Source: Saccharothrix australiensis (GTDB lineage: Bacteria; Actinomycetota; Actinomycetes; Mycobacteriales; Pseudonocardiaceae). From it: a stretch of 64,000 nucleotides of DNA. Both the position numbers and the translations under genes were made by a program. Position 1 is the first letter of the stretch; every line of letters starts with the position of its first letter. Positions 1 through 7,757 of the stretch are shown piece by piece. Under the pieces are notes generated by a model. That model saw only the letters and a list, made by a program, of their open reading frames with translations. It was not told the origin of the DNA and did not search any database. Location of the stretch: positions 7,713,501 to 7,777,500 of the forward strand of contig NZ_RBXO01000001.1 in NCBI RefSeq assembly GCF_003634935.1. The letters run 5' to 3'.

Positions 1-1
1 G

Positions 2-193
2 TCGGCCTACCTGGGCCGGGTCTCACCGGACGGCGGCACGGTCGGCGCTTACGAGGGCAGCCGGTATTACAAGCGCGGCCTGTACCGGCCAACGGAGAAC
101 TCGATCATGCGCACCCTGGGCCGCGAGTTCAACCTCATCGGCCGGGACGCCATGATCGCCGCCTTCAAGGAGGAAATCCCCGAACTCCGCTAA
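2..193 (+). CDS. M64 family (IgA-peptidase-like) metallopeptidase, C-terminal end
   Basis: Only the last 63 codons are in the window; the frame opens at base 2 and stops at TAA 191-193. The tail contains GLYRPTENSIMRTLGREFN followed by GRDAMIAAF, which I recognise as the conserved C-terminal block of secreted actinobacterial M64 (IgA peptidase) proteins. That family is a zinc metallopeptidase whose HExxH motif would lie upstream, outside the window. It faces the next gene, the minus-strand thioredoxin lipoprotein, across a spacer of about 400 bp. The family call rests on this tail alone. Confidence 0.7.
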   Translation, partial: SAYLGRVSPDGGTVGAYEGSRYYKRGLYRPTENSIMRTLGREFNLIGRDAMIAAFKEEIPELR

Positions 194-590
194 AACGCCC
201 CATCTTCGAAGCTCTTCCATCCCCGCGGCTCGGAAGCCCTTCAAGTCTTTCTACGCAACGCCACCACAGCAGGGTGAGCACGCACCCAACGCGCCCGGAA
301 GCCCAGCAAGTCTTGGACGGTCGTCGGGAACACCACGCACAACGACCACCCCATCGATCGGGTACAAATCCGCCGAACCGACAGGGGGTCGCGGCCACGC
401 ACCGGGTCACAACGATGGGGTGGTCCTGCTGCTTGGCGTCCCCGACGACCATCGAAGACCTGCGTACCCTCCGGTCACCCCGCCGCCGTGCTCACCCTGC
501 TGTGGTCCCGCTGCTCCAAAGCACAGAAGGCAAGTCCCACTTCAGGGAGATCAAGAACCTACGCCTCGGCCTCTGCCTCAGTGGTCAGGC
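194..590. other. spacer with inverted repeat and dispersed repeat
   Basis: I see no credible gene in these roughly 400 bases between two convergent genes. A 19-bp sequence, GTGCTCACCCTGCTGTGGT, lies at 488-506, and its exact reverse complement lies at 263-281, giving an inverted pair about 200 bp apart. The plus copy is part of a longer block (475-540) that recurs at 44135-44200. No obvious intrinsic terminator is visible. Confidence 0.6.
475..540 (+). repeat. dispersed repeat, copy A
   Basis: About 66 bases beginning TCACCCCGCCGCCGTGCTCA are nearly identical to 44135-44200. The first 34 bases match exactly, then come a single C/T change and a small indel inside the CCA-AGCRCAGAAGGC part. 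Both copies lie in spacers just downstream of a plus-strand gene. There is no transposase and no terminal inverted repeats around either copy, so this looks like a non-autonomous or relic dispersed element, not an insertion sequence. Confidence 0.75.
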
Positions 591-1160
591 TCAGGTCTCG
601 GCCGCGAGTTCCTTGACCAGCGGTTCCAGGTCCGACGCGATCACGCCGACCAGGAACGCCGCCGCCACCCGGTGCTGCTTGTCCAGCACGAAGGTCGAAG
701 GCACGGTGTTCGGCGGCAGGCCCTTGAACACCAGCAGCGAACGACCCGACTCGTCATAGATCGACGGGTAGCCCAGCTTCCGGTTGCTCATGAAGTCGCG
801 CGGCGCGTCGGCCGACGACTCCTTCACGCTCACGCCCAGCACCTGCACGCCCAGCGGGCCTGCCTCGTCCTGCACCTTCTGGAGTTCCGGCGCCTCGGTG
901 CGGCACGGCGGGCACCAGGAGCCCCACAGGTTGACCACCACGACCTTGCCCGCGTAGTCGTCCAAGCTGATGGTCCTGCCCTCGTCCATCACCGAGGGAC
1001 CGGTGAGGCCCTTCACGACCTTGCGCTGGTCGCCGTCGTAGCGGATGCGGACCTGGCCGGCGGGCGCGACGAGCTGGAACTCCGAGCCGGCCACCACCGC
1101 GTCGCCCCCGGTCGAGCAGCCCGCGACCACCAGCAGCAGCACGAGCAGGAGCCGCTTCAT
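591..1160 (-). CDS. TlpA/ResA-like thioredoxin lipoprotein
   Basis: 189 residues. An N-terminal lipoprotein signal (MKRLLLVLLLVVAGC, lipobox VAGC, Cys15) precedes a TlpA/AhpC-TSA thioredoxin fold with the redox motif WCPPC and a cis-Pro region (NTVPSTFVLD). It should be anchored outside the membrane and act as a thiol-disulfide reductant, typically for apocytochrome c or other exported Cys proteins. Its ATG overlaps the phosphatase stop (ATGA at 1157-1160), so it is the last gene of hemL-phosphatase-tlpA. In M. tuberculosis the equivalent Rv0526 is followed by ccdA, resB and ccsA; here a peptidase gene follows instead. Confidence 0.88.
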   Translation of the reverse strand: MKRLLLVLLLVVAGCSTGGDAVVAGSEFQLVAPAGQVRIRYDGDQRKVVKGLTGPSVMDEGRTISLDDYAGKVVVVNLWGSWCPPCRTEAPELQKVQDEAGPLGVQVLGVSVKESSADAPRDFMSNRKLGYPSIYDESGRSLLVFKGLPPNTVPSTFVLDKQHRVAAAFLVGVIASDLEPLVKELAAET

Positions 1161-1813
1161 GCGCCGGTCACCCGTGGGCTGGTCGCGCCCGCCGGCTCGG
1201 TGTAGACGAGGCGCACCAGCTCCTCGCCCTCGAACACCAGGCTCGTCAGCGAGGCCAGCGAGCACTCCCGGCGGCGCGGGTCGTGCCACATGCGCTTGCC
1301 CTCCAGGAAGCGGCGCAGCGTCCAGATCGGCAGCTGGTGCGACACGCACACCGCCTCGTGGCCCTCGGCCGCCGCGCGGGCCCGCTGCACCGCGCCCAGC
1401 ATCCGGTGCGCGATCTCCAGGTACGGCTCGCCCCAGGACGGCTGGAACGGGTTGACCAGCTTCGGCCAGTGCCTGGGCGAGCGCAGCGCCCCGTCGCCGA
1501 CCGCGACCTTCAGGCCCTCGAACCGGTTGTCCGCCTCGATCAGCCGGTGGTCGGTGGCCAGCTCCAGCCGGTGCGAGTCGGCGATCGGCGCGGCCGTCTG
1601 CTGCGCCCGGTCCAGCGGTGACGCGACGACGTGCGCGATGTCGTGGTCGTTCAGGTGCTCGGCGACGATCAGCGCCTGCTTCTGGCCGCGCTCGGAGAGC
1701 TTGAAGCCGGGCAGCCGGCCGTACAGGATGCCGGTCGGGTTGTGCACCTCGCCGTGGCGGAGCAGGTGCACCACGGTCCGGCTGCCGCCGCCACCAGCGG
1801 AGATCCTCGTCAC
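1157..1813 (-). CDS. histidine phosphatase superfamily protein (phosphoglycerate-mutase-like)
   Basis: 218 residues from a GTG that overlaps the hemL stop (GTGA). The RHG motif of the phosphohistidine catalytic site is in VHLLRHGEVHNP, and the second catalytic histidine region is CVSHQLPIW. This belongs to branch 2 of the superfamily (GpmB/CobC-like), not true GpmA, which lies separately at 31680-32426. The substrate is unknown. Tight coupling between hemL and the TlpA gene matches Rv0524-Rv0525-Rv0526 of mycobacteria and suggests co-expression with heme synthesis and cytochrome c maturation functions. Confidence 0.85.
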   Translation of the reverse strand: MTRISAGGGGSRTVVHLLRHGEVHNPTGILYGRLPGFKLSERGQKQALIVAEHLNDHDIAHVVASPLDRAQQTAAPIADSHRLELATDHRLIEADNRFEGLKVAVGDGALRSPRHWPKLVNPFQPSWGEPYLEIAHRMLGAVQRARAAAEGHEAVCVSHQLPIWTLRRFLEGKRMWHDPRRRECSLASLTSLVFEGEELVRLVYTEPAGATSPRVTGA

Positions 1814-3099
1814 CTCGTCGCCTCCGCGGCCGCGCGGGCGGCGTGGGGCAGGGCGTCCGCGAGCACCGCGAAGTCCTCCTCGGTCATGGCGGCGTTGACG
1901 AACCACGCCTCGAACGCGCTCGGCGGCGGGTAGACGCCGCGCTCCAGCAGCGCGTGGAAGAACGGCGGGAAGCGCCAGGTCTGCGCGGCCTGCGCGCCCG
2001 CGTAGTCGGTGACCTCGTCCTCGGCGAAGAAGACGCTGACCAGGTTGCCCGCGTACTGCACGCGGTGCGGCACGCCCGCGTCGGTCAGGGCCGTGGTGAA
2101 CAGCGCGCCGAGCCGGGACGCGTTGGCGTCCAGGGCGAGGTAGACGTCGTCGGTGGCGGCGCGCAGCGTCGCCAGGCCGGCCGCGACGGCGACGGGGTTC
2201 CCGGACAGCGTGCCCGCCTGGTAGACGGGGCCGGCGGGGGCCAGCCTGGCCATCACGTCGGCGCGCCCGCCGAACGCGGCGGCGGGCAGGCCGCCGGACA
2301 TGACCTTGCCGAACGTGTAGAGGTCGCCCGGCACGTTCTCCAGGCCGAACCAGCCCGACCGGGACACGCGGAACCCGGTCATCACCTCGTCCATGATCAG
2401 CAGCGCGCCGTGGGCGTGGCACAGCTCGCGCAGCTCGGCGTTGTGCTTCGGGGCGACCGCGCCCATGTTGCCCGCCGCCGCCTCGGTGATCACGCACGCG
2501 ATCTCGTCGGGGTGCTCGGCGAACGCGGCCCGCACGGCGTCGAGGTCGTTGTAGGGCAGCACGAGGGTGTCGGCGGCCTGCGCGCCGGTGACACCGGGCG
2601 AGGTGGGCAGGCCGAGGGTGGCGACGCCGGAGCCCGCCTGGGCGAGCAGCGCGTCCACGTGGCCGTGGTAGCAGCCCGCGAACTTGACCACCCTGCGCCG
2701 GCCGGTGAACCCGCGGGCGAGGCGGATCGCGCTCATCGTGGCCTCGGTGCCGGAGTTGACCAGCCGCACCTGCTCGACCGGCGCGACGCGGCCGATGATC
2801 TCCTCGGCCAGCTCGACCTCGCCCTCGGTCGGCGTGCCGAACGACAGCCCGTGGACGGCGGCCCGGCGGACGGCCTCCACGACCTCCGGGTGGGCGTGGC
2901 CGAGGATCATCGGCCCCCACGAGGACACCAGGTCCACGTACCGGTTGCCGTCGGCGTCCCACAGGTGCGGGCCCTCGCCGCGCACCATGAACCGGGGCGT
3001 GCCGCCGACCGAGTGGAAGGCGCGCACGGGCGAGTTGACGCCACCGGGGATCACCGCCGCCGCGCGCTCGAACAGTGCCTGGGATCGCGTGGAAGTCAC
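1810..3099 (-). CDS. hemL: glutamate-1-semialdehyde 2,1-aminomutase
   Basis: 429 residues. A class III PLP aminotransferase fold that converts glutamate-1-semialdehyde to 5-aminolevulinate, the second committed step of C5-pathway heme synthesis. Landmarks are PGGVNSPVRAF near the N-terminus, the PLP-phosphate site NSGTEATMSAIR (about 115-126), MDEVMTGFR and the Schiff-base lysine in TFGKVMSGG (K265). The start is GTG 3099 (MTSTRSQALF); an in-frame GTG at 3114 overlapping the upstream stop would add five residues. HemA, its substrate supplier, is about 10 kb away in the rex operon. Confidence 0.95.
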   Translation of the reverse strand: MTSTRSQALFERAAAVIPGGVNSPVRAFHSVGGTPRFMVRGEGPHLWDADGNRYVDLVSSWGPMILGHAHPEVVEAVRRAAVHGLSFGTPTEGEVELAEEIIGRVAPVEQVRLVNSGTEATMSAIRLARGFTGRRRVVKFAGCYHGHVDALLAQAGSGVATLGLPTSPGVTGAQAADTLVLPYNDLDAVRAAFAEHPDEIACVITEAAAGNMGAVAPKHNAELRELCHAHGALLIMDEVMTGFRVSRSGWFGLENVPGDLYTFGKVMSGGLPAAAFGGRADVMARLAPAGPVYQAGTLSGNPVAVAAGLATLRAATDDVYLALDANASRLGALFTTALTDAGVPHRVQYAGNLVSVFFAEDEVTDYAGAQAAQTWRFPPFFHALLERGVYPPPSAFEAWFVNAAMTEEDFAVLADALPHAARAAAEATR

Positions 3100-3110
3100 G
3101 AGGTCCAGTC

Positions 3111-3440
3111 TCACACGTCCGGTTCGGCGCCCTGCTCCCGACCACGGGTCCCGACCGCGAGCAGGGTCTGCCGGGCGGCGTCGAGCAGCAGCGCGCCGGC
3201 CGCCGTGCCCAGCCCCACGGCGCCGCCGATCCAGTTGCCGAGGTACCGGGTGGACTCCAGCGGGGCGCGGCCGTCGACGGGGTAGCTGTACCGCAGCACG
3301 CCCCGGTGCCAGCACCAGACCGCGAGGGCGACCAGCGCCGCGGCGGCCAGCACCTCGCCGACCGCGACGAGGGCGCGGGCGGGCTGGTGCAACCGGGGCG
3401 CCGGTGTGGCGGGGGTGTCGACGGCGGGTGCAGCGCTCAC
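3111..3440 (-). CDS. small two-helix membrane protein upstream of hemL
   Basis: 109 residues from GTG 3440. A short Pro/Ala-rich N-terminus is followed by two predicted membrane segments (about residues 24-44 and 68-90) and a charged C-terminus. I do not recognise a functional domain. Its stop is 11 bp from the hemL start (or overlaps it if the alternative hemL GTG is used), so it is probably co-transcribed with hemL. A membrane helper for heme or cytochrome assembly is possible by context only. Confidence 0.6.
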   Translation of the reverse strand: MSAAPAVDTPATPAPRLHQPARALVAVGEVLAAAALVALAVWCWHRGVLRYSYPVDGRAPLESTRYLGNWIGGAVGLGTAAGALLLDAARQTLLAVGTRGREQGAEPDV

Positions 3441-3467
3441 GTGGTCAGCCTCTCACGGTCGCGCCGG

Positions 3468-3908
3468 TCACGACGCCTCGGGCGCGAGCAGCCGGTCGAG
3501 GGCCGCGCGCAGGGCGTCGGCGTCCCGCGCCCAGCCGAGGACCACCGTGCCGTCCACCAGCCGGATCGGCACGGGGTCGGCGCCGCGCGGCAGCGCCCAG
3601 CCGCCGCCGAGCACCCGCGCGCCCGCGCGCGGCTCCACACCGGACACCTCGGCGATGTCGCGCAGCGGCAGCTCCTCGCGGCCCTGGTGCAGCGCGACCG
3701 GCGTCAGGCGCACCCCGTGGACCCGCCGCCTGCCCTGCACCCACAGGGCGCTCGGCACGAACAGCGCCACGGCCACGAGCAGCCACAACGTGGGCCACGC
3801 GGCGCCGGTCAGCGCCTCCACGCCGAACCCGAGCAGCGCGAACAGCGGTCCCCACAGCAGCGGCCACCAGGACGCGCCGGGTTCGGCGTACAGGACTGGT
3901 TGGTCCAC
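3468..3908 (-). CDS. membrane protein with C-terminal PH-like domain
   Basis: 146 residues; the GTG start overlaps the preceding stop as TAGTG. Two closely spaced hydrophobic segments (about 16-33 and 38-56) are followed by a soluble C-terminal half with alternating beta-rich stretches (VRLTPVALHQGREELPLRDIAEVSG ... IRLVDGTVVLGWARD) resembling bacterial PH-like membrane proteins. The function is unknown. It belongs to the minus-strand chain of small membrane proteins from 6012 down to here. Confidence 0.6.
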   Translation of the reverse strand: MDQPVLYAEPGASWWPLLWGPLFALLGFGVEALTGAAWPTLWLLVAVALFVPSALWVQGRRRVHGVRLTPVALHQGREELPLRDIAEVSGVEPRAGARVLGGGWALPRGADPVPIRLVDGTVVLGWARDADALRAALDRLLAPEAS

Positions 3909-4435
3909 TAGCCGGGGCTCCCCGCGAAGTGGTGCCGCGTGCCCGGCAGGAAGCTCAGCACGGCCGCCGCCGCGGGCAGCACCAGGCGCAGCACGATGAC
4001 CGCCCAGGACGCGGGCTCGGCGGTGCCGTCCCGCGCCGCGAGGACCACCGCCGCCACCGCCAGGATGCCGACCACCAGGTGCCCGCCGCACAGCGCGATC
4101 CGCGCGGTGTGGTCGCCGCCCAGGAAGGCGATCGCGCCGCACACCCCGCCGACGGCCAGGCAGCCGGTGCCGAACAGCGTCATCACCCCGCCGAACGTGC
4201 CGAGCGAGCCGTCCTCCGCGAGCGCCCGCACCACGGTTCCGAGCGGCCACGCCAGGGCCGCGAGCAGCCAGCACACGAACGCCGCGAACACCGCGCCGGG
4301 CCGCTTGAACGCCGTCGTGCGCTGGTCGACGCCCCGCATCCCGCCCGGGTAGCCGACGGGTTGCCGCGCCCCCGGCCGCGGCAGGTCCACCGGCCGCAGG
4401 GGCTGCTCGAACGGGTCGAACGGCTGCTGGGTCAC
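3908..4435 (-). CDS. four-helix membrane protein, unknown function
   Basis: 175 residues from a GTG that overlaps the upstream stop (GTGA). A Pro/Arg-rich cytoplasmic N-terminus of about 45 residues is followed by about four hydrophobic segments and a short tail ending in LPGTRHHFAG. Its tail resembles the FLPASNHHVRAV tail of the next upstream protein, suggesting distant paralogy. No catalytic motif is seen. Confidence 0.6.
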   Translation of the reverse strand: MTQQPFDPFEQPLRPVDLPRPGARQPVGYPGGMRGVDQRTTAFKRPGAVFAAFVCWLLAALAWPLGTVVRALAEDGSLGTFGGVMTLFGTGCLAVGGVCGAIAFLGGDHTARIALCGGHLVVGILAVAAVVLAARDGTAEPASWAVIVLRLVLPAAAAVLSFLPGTRHHFAGSPG

Positions 4436-5049
4436 CGGGAGCGCACCGCCCTCACGTGGTGGTTCGACGCGGGGAGGAACATCGCCACGAAGCCCGCGAC
4501 GACCGACACCAGGAACAGCGCGACCCAGGCGAGGCCGACCGGCGAGGGCACGTACGGCGCGACCCCCGACGTGAAGCTGATCAGCATGAACAGCCCGAAC
4601 AGCAGCGCCGGGACGCCCAGCGCCGCGAGCAGCACGCGCGCCCAGTCGCGGCCGGAGCGCAGCTTCAGCGCCGCGAGCACGAACGGCACCGCGAGCACGG
4701 CGAACCCGAGCCCGAACAGCACCGGCGTGAACCGCGCGCCGAACTCGGCCTCGGTCCGCGTCAGCGGTTCCGGGTCGTCCCTCGACCCGTTGTACAGCTC
4801 GTCGGCGAACGCGTCGCCGCCGGCGAAGAACAGGGCGGGCAGCCCGAAGACCACCAGCACCGCGCCCGCGAGCCAGGACCAGGACGCGGTCGTCAGCGCG
4901 AGCGGCCGGGGCGGCGGCAGCGCGCGGGGATCCACCGCGGGCATCGGTAGGCCGGGGTGGCCGGCGTAGCCGGGCGGCGTCGGCGCGCTCGTCTGCCCCG
5001 GCAGTCGGACGTGGTGGAACGGCGAGGCGAACGGGTCCGGCTCGGACAT
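4432..5049 (-). CDS. Pro-rich N-terminus, four-helix membrane protein (WAR-motif family)
   Basis: 205 residues, ATG start. A disordered N-terminus (FASPFHHVRLPG, PRALPPPRP) is followed by about four membrane segments. Between the second and third is SGRDWARVLLAALG, the same motif as GRNWARVVL in the 5467-6012 product, ANWARIVLTVLG in the 7758-8402 product and GRNWARIVLTVFG in the 8445-8954 product. These four look like diverged paralogues. Function unknown. Confidence 0.65.
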   Translation of the reverse strand: MSEPDPFASPFHHVRLPGQTSAPTPPGYAGHPGLPMPAVDPRALPPPRPLALTTASWSWLAGAVLVVFGLPALFFAGGDAFADELYNGSRDDPEPLTRTEAEFGARFTPVLFGLGFAVLAVPFVLAALKLRSGRDWARVLLAALGVPALLFGLFMLISFTSGVAPYVPSPVGLAWVALFLVSVVAGFVAMFLPASNHHVRAVRSR

Positions 5050-5071
5050 GGCGGTTCTCCGGTGGGGGAAG

Positions 5072-5470
5072 CTAGTGCTGCTTCACCCACTGTGCCGTAC
5101 CGCGCCGCCAGGTGAACACCAGTCCGATGGCGATGAGCACCACCACGACCAGGTTCGGCCCGGCGGAGCGGGTCAGCAGGAGCCACAGCACGTGCACCGC
5201 GGCGACCGCGGTGAGCGCGTGCCGCGCCCACCGCCCGCGCCGCCACAGGGTCCGGGCGAGCAGCGCGTAGGCGACCCCGAACACCGCGGCGACCACCGTC
5301 AGGCGCACCAGCAGCGCCGTCACGTCCGAGGCGGGCAACCCGTCGCGGACGGCGGCCTCGTCCAGCGCGGCCCGCCGCGCCCACGGGTAGGCCGCGGCGA
5401 GCACGCCGAACACCCCGAGCGCGCACCACAGCGCCACCGCCGCCCGGACGGACGGCGCGGGTCCGGTCAC
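5072..5470 (-). CDS. small four-helix membrane protein
   Basis: 132 residues from GTG 5470, overlapping the upstream stop (GTGA). There are four hydrophobic segments; between the second and third is RRGRWARHALTAVAAVHV, a weaker version of the WAR motif seen in its neighbours. It ends with RRGTAQWVKQH. Probably a shortened member of the same family, translationally coupled to the 5467-6012 gene. Confidence 0.6.
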   Translation of the reverse strand: MTGPAPSVRAAVALWCALGVFGVLAAAYPWARRAALDEAAVRDGLPASDVTALLVRLTVVAAVFGVAYALLARTLWRRGRWARHALTAVAAVHVLWLLLTRSAGPNLVVVVLIAIGLVFTWRRGTAQWVKQH

Positions 5471-6012
5471 CCGGCCCGCTTCACCGCGTCGAAGTACGCC
5501 TTCGAGTTGGGCAGGTACAGCAGCACGACGGCGACGACGCTGATCAGGGACGTGAACAGGCCGGAGACCGAAGCGCCGAACAGGGTGGACAGCAGCCCGA
5601 GCGCGGTCAGCACGGTCAGCACGACCCGAGCCCAGTTCCGCCCGGCCCGCGCCTTGAACGCGAACAGCACGTAGAGCCCGGCGAACACGACGCCGAGGAC
5701 GACCGCGAACAGCACCGACGTGGTGACGGCCGCGTCGAACTGCTCGGGCGACAGCTCGGAGGCGTTCGGCTGCCGGCGCAGCACGTCGGCGATCTCGTCG
5801 CGCTGCGTCAGCGCGTACAGCGAGCCCACCACCGACAGCACGGCGCCCGCGATCCAGATCCAGAAGGAGACGCGGACCTCCTTCGGCACCGGCAGCGCGT
5901 GGCCGCCGGGGTGCGCCGCGCCCTGGAGTTCGGACTCGCTCAGCGGAGGTGGCGGTGGGATGTGCGGCTGCTGCGGCTGCCGCGGGCCGTCGGGTTCCTG
6001 GGGGGTGGTCAC
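5467..6012 (-). CDS. Pro-rich N-terminus, four-helix membrane protein (WAR-motif family)
   Basis: 181 residues if started at GTG 6012 (VTTPQEPDG); a GTG at 6033 would add seven residues and lacks a better ribosome site. A Gln/Pro-rich N-terminus (about 1-35) precedes four membrane segments, a loop containing SELSPEQFDAAVTTSVLF and the motif GRNWARVVLTVLTALG. The loop is very like LSQDDLDAAVSGGVLFG in the 8445-8954 product, so the two are clear paralogues. Function unknown. Confidence 0.65.
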   Translation of the reverse strand: MTTPQEPDGPRQPQQPHIPPPPPLSESELQGAAHPGGHALPVPKEVRVSFWIWIAGAVLSVVGSLYALTQRDEIADVLRRQPNASELSPEQFDAAVTTSVLFAVVLGVVFAGLYVLFAFKARAGRNWARVVLTVLTALGLLSTLFGASVSGLFTSLISVVAVVLLYLPNSKAYFDAVKRAG

Positions 6013-6125
6013 ATCGCGAAACGCTAGAACCACGCAAGGTCGCTGTCCACCGCGACAGGCGGCGACCGGCGACCTCGCGTGGCCGGTGTCACGCGCGCGT
6101 CAGCGGCGCGGCGTCACCGGTGGCG

Positions 6126-6347
6126 TCACCTGCGGCGACCGAGGTACCGGTCGACCGTCACCGCGGACGTGGCGAGCGCCGTCGCCGCGCCGACGGCGAC
6201 CGCGAGGTCGACGCCGGAGGCGGCGGTGATGACGATCGCGATGACCGTGACGACGAGGACCACCACGCCGAGGCGTAACGGGACCGGCCAAGCGGCACAA
6301 GCGGACAGCGCGGAGCCGTCTGGGGAGCTGGACACGGGAGCAGCCAC
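6126..6347 (-). CDS. small membrane protein (73 aa), tentative
   Basis: GTG 6347 opens a 73-codon frame with a hydrophobic core (LRLGVVVLVVTVIAIVITAA, then AVAVGAATALATSAV) and an Arg-rich end (YLGRRR), as expected for a one- or two-helix membrane peptide. No good ribosome binding site is visible, and the start directly follows the repeated GTCGACCCGGATGAG motif. Coding is plausible from composition and amphipathic layout but not proven. Confidence 0.45.
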   Translation of the reverse strand: MAAPVSSSPDGSALSACAAWPVPLRLGVVVLVVTVIAIVITAASGVDLAVAVGAATALATSAVTVDRYLGRRR

Positions 6348-6356
6348 CTTTCGAGC

Positions 6357-6426
6357 GTCGACCCGGATGAGACTTCTGACGCGTCCCGGCGACGACCGGG
6401 CACGCCCACCGTTTGCAGGCGGTGGG
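6357..6426 (-). repeat. GTCGACCCGGATGAG element, copy 1
   Basis: The 15-mer GTCGACCCGGATGAG (6357-6371) and a hairpin with 7-bp arms (405-411 / 420-426 of the 6-kb block) around an 8-nt loop TTTGCAGG recur at 7625-7675 in the same orientation and order. On the minus strand the hairpin comes first and the 15-mer follows. This copy lies between the stop of the Crp-type regulator and the start of the small membrane protein, so it could act as a terminator, a leader element, or both. Confidence 0.6.
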
Positions 6427-6457
6427 GTTGCCGTGACCCGCGCGGCACCGGGGCACC

Positions 6458-7525
6458 TCATCTTGGCGCACTCCACGACCCCGTGGGAAGGGAAGTCGGG
6501 TCGAGCGGGTCCAGCCCGGCGGAAACGCGCAGGGCGTCCAGGTCGACCACGCACAGGTCGCGGTGCCTGTGGGCGACGACCCCCGCGGCGACGAGGTCGG
6601 CCAGCACCCTCTTCGCGGTGAGCCGGCTCGTACCCGCCAGGGAGGCCAGCTCGCCGGTGGTCAGCGGCACCCTGAGCACCCGGCGCCCGTCGACCTCCTC
6701 GCCGATCTGCGCCACCAGGGCGACCAGCACCCTGGCCAGCCGGCGTCCGGACGACAGGCTGACCTGGTCGCGACGCCCCTGCTCGGCGGTCCGCAGCCGG
6801 CCGGCGAGCTGCCGCGTCAGCTCCACCAGGACGTCGCCGCGCCGTTGCAGGAAGCCGTTCAGCTCCCCGCCGGGTATCAGCCTCGCGAGCACGTCGCCGC
6901 AGGTCACGACGGTCGCCGACCGGGGGCCTCCGTCCAGGGCGGACAGCTCGCCGACCAGGTCGCCGACGCCCTGGACCGCGACCAGCGCCCGGCGGCCCGC
7001 CTCGTCCGTGACGAGGACCTTGACGAAGCCCTCCAGCAGCAGCAGGGCGTGGGTGTCGACCGCGCCCTGCTGGATGACCTCGCGGTCCGGCGGGTAGCGC
7101 ACGACCGAGCCGATGTTGAGCAGCTCCTGCCGCGGGCCGTCGGTCAGCCGGCCGAGCAGGCTGCCGACCGGCCACCCGGCGTCGTACCGGGGCAGCGACA
7201 CCGTGTAGCCGAGCGCGGGCGCGGCGGCCGGTCGGGCCGGGCGCGGTCCGGGCGGGGCGACGGGGTTCTCCGTGTCCCGGCACCGCCGCCAGAGGGCGTG
7301 GAAGTGCTCGCGGTCGCCCTCCAGCGCCGTCACGAGGGCGTCCAGGGTGGCCCACCGGGGCGCGGTGGTCTCGGCCTGCCTGCGCAGCAGGCGGTGGACC
7401 GTGTCGTGGCTGATCCGCCCGCCGCTGCGGCGCGACACCACCCGCGTGCTCGGCTCGCCCGCCGTGCGGTGCAGGGAGCGCAGCTCGGTGTACAGCTCGT
7501 CCAAGGCGGCCGACGCGGAGCGCAT
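6458..7525 (-). CDS. Crp/Fnr-type regulator with an added N-terminal helix-turn-helix
   Basis: 355 residues. ATG 7525 is preceded by GGAGG at 5 nt, which decides it over GTG 7528. The N-terminal ~95 residues resemble a XRE-type segment (ALDELYTELRSLHRTAGEPS ... ISHDTVHRLLRR). A cyclic-nucleotide-binding-like beta-barrel follows (about 115-235; IGSVVRYPPDREVIQQG, GDLVGELSALDGGPRSATVV), then a Crp winged helix (about 255-330; TTGELASLAGTSRLTAKRVLADLVAAGVV). The ligand is unknown. The two-HTH architecture suggests binding a bipartite or looped operator. Confidence 0.8.
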   Translation of the reverse strand: MRSASAALDELYTELRSLHRTAGEPSTRVVSRRSGGRISHDTVHRLLRRQAETTAPRWATLDALVTALEGDREHFHALWRRCRDTENPVAPPGPRPARPAAAPALGYTVSLPRYDAGWPVGSLLGRLTDGPRQELLNIGSVVRYPPDREVIQQGAVDTHALLLLEGFVKVLVTDEAGRRALVAVQGVGDLVGELSALDGGPRSATVVTCGDVLARLIPGGELNGFLQRRGDVLVELTRQLAGRLRTAEQGRRDQVSLSSGRRLARVLVALVAQIGEEVDGRRVLRVPLTTGELASLAGTSRLTAKRVLADLVAAGVVAHRHRDLCVVDLDALRVSAGLDPLDPTSLPTGSWSAPR

Positions 7526-7624
7526 CACGACCTCCGACCGTCAGATCGTGTCAGACCGAACGGTACACGGATGTGGGTGGACCGGAGCGATGTCCGTGCA
7601 TAGTTACCAGTGCCGACCGAGTCT

Positions 7625-7675
7625 GTCGACCCGGATGAGCGTCGGTTCCGGCCCCCCGATTTGCAGCGGGGGGCC
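7625..7675 (-). repeat. GTCGACCCGGATGAG element, copy 2
   Basis: GTCGACCCGGATGAG at 7625-7639 is followed by a perfect 9-bp hairpin (7650-7658 / 7667-7675, GGCCCCCCG arms) around ATTTGCAG. It has the same layout as 6357-6426, with a different stem but the same TTTGCAG loop core. On the minus strand it lies about 83 nt past the end of the GHPQQ-repeat membrane protein and about 100 nt before the Crp-type gene. The hairpin could terminate the former. Confidence 0.6.
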
Positions 7676-7757
7676 GACCCCTTCCACCGGGGCGGGCGAC
7701 GCCGCCCCGACCTCCCGCCGCCCACCGCGGGCGGGTGGACGGCGGCCGGGCGGCCGG

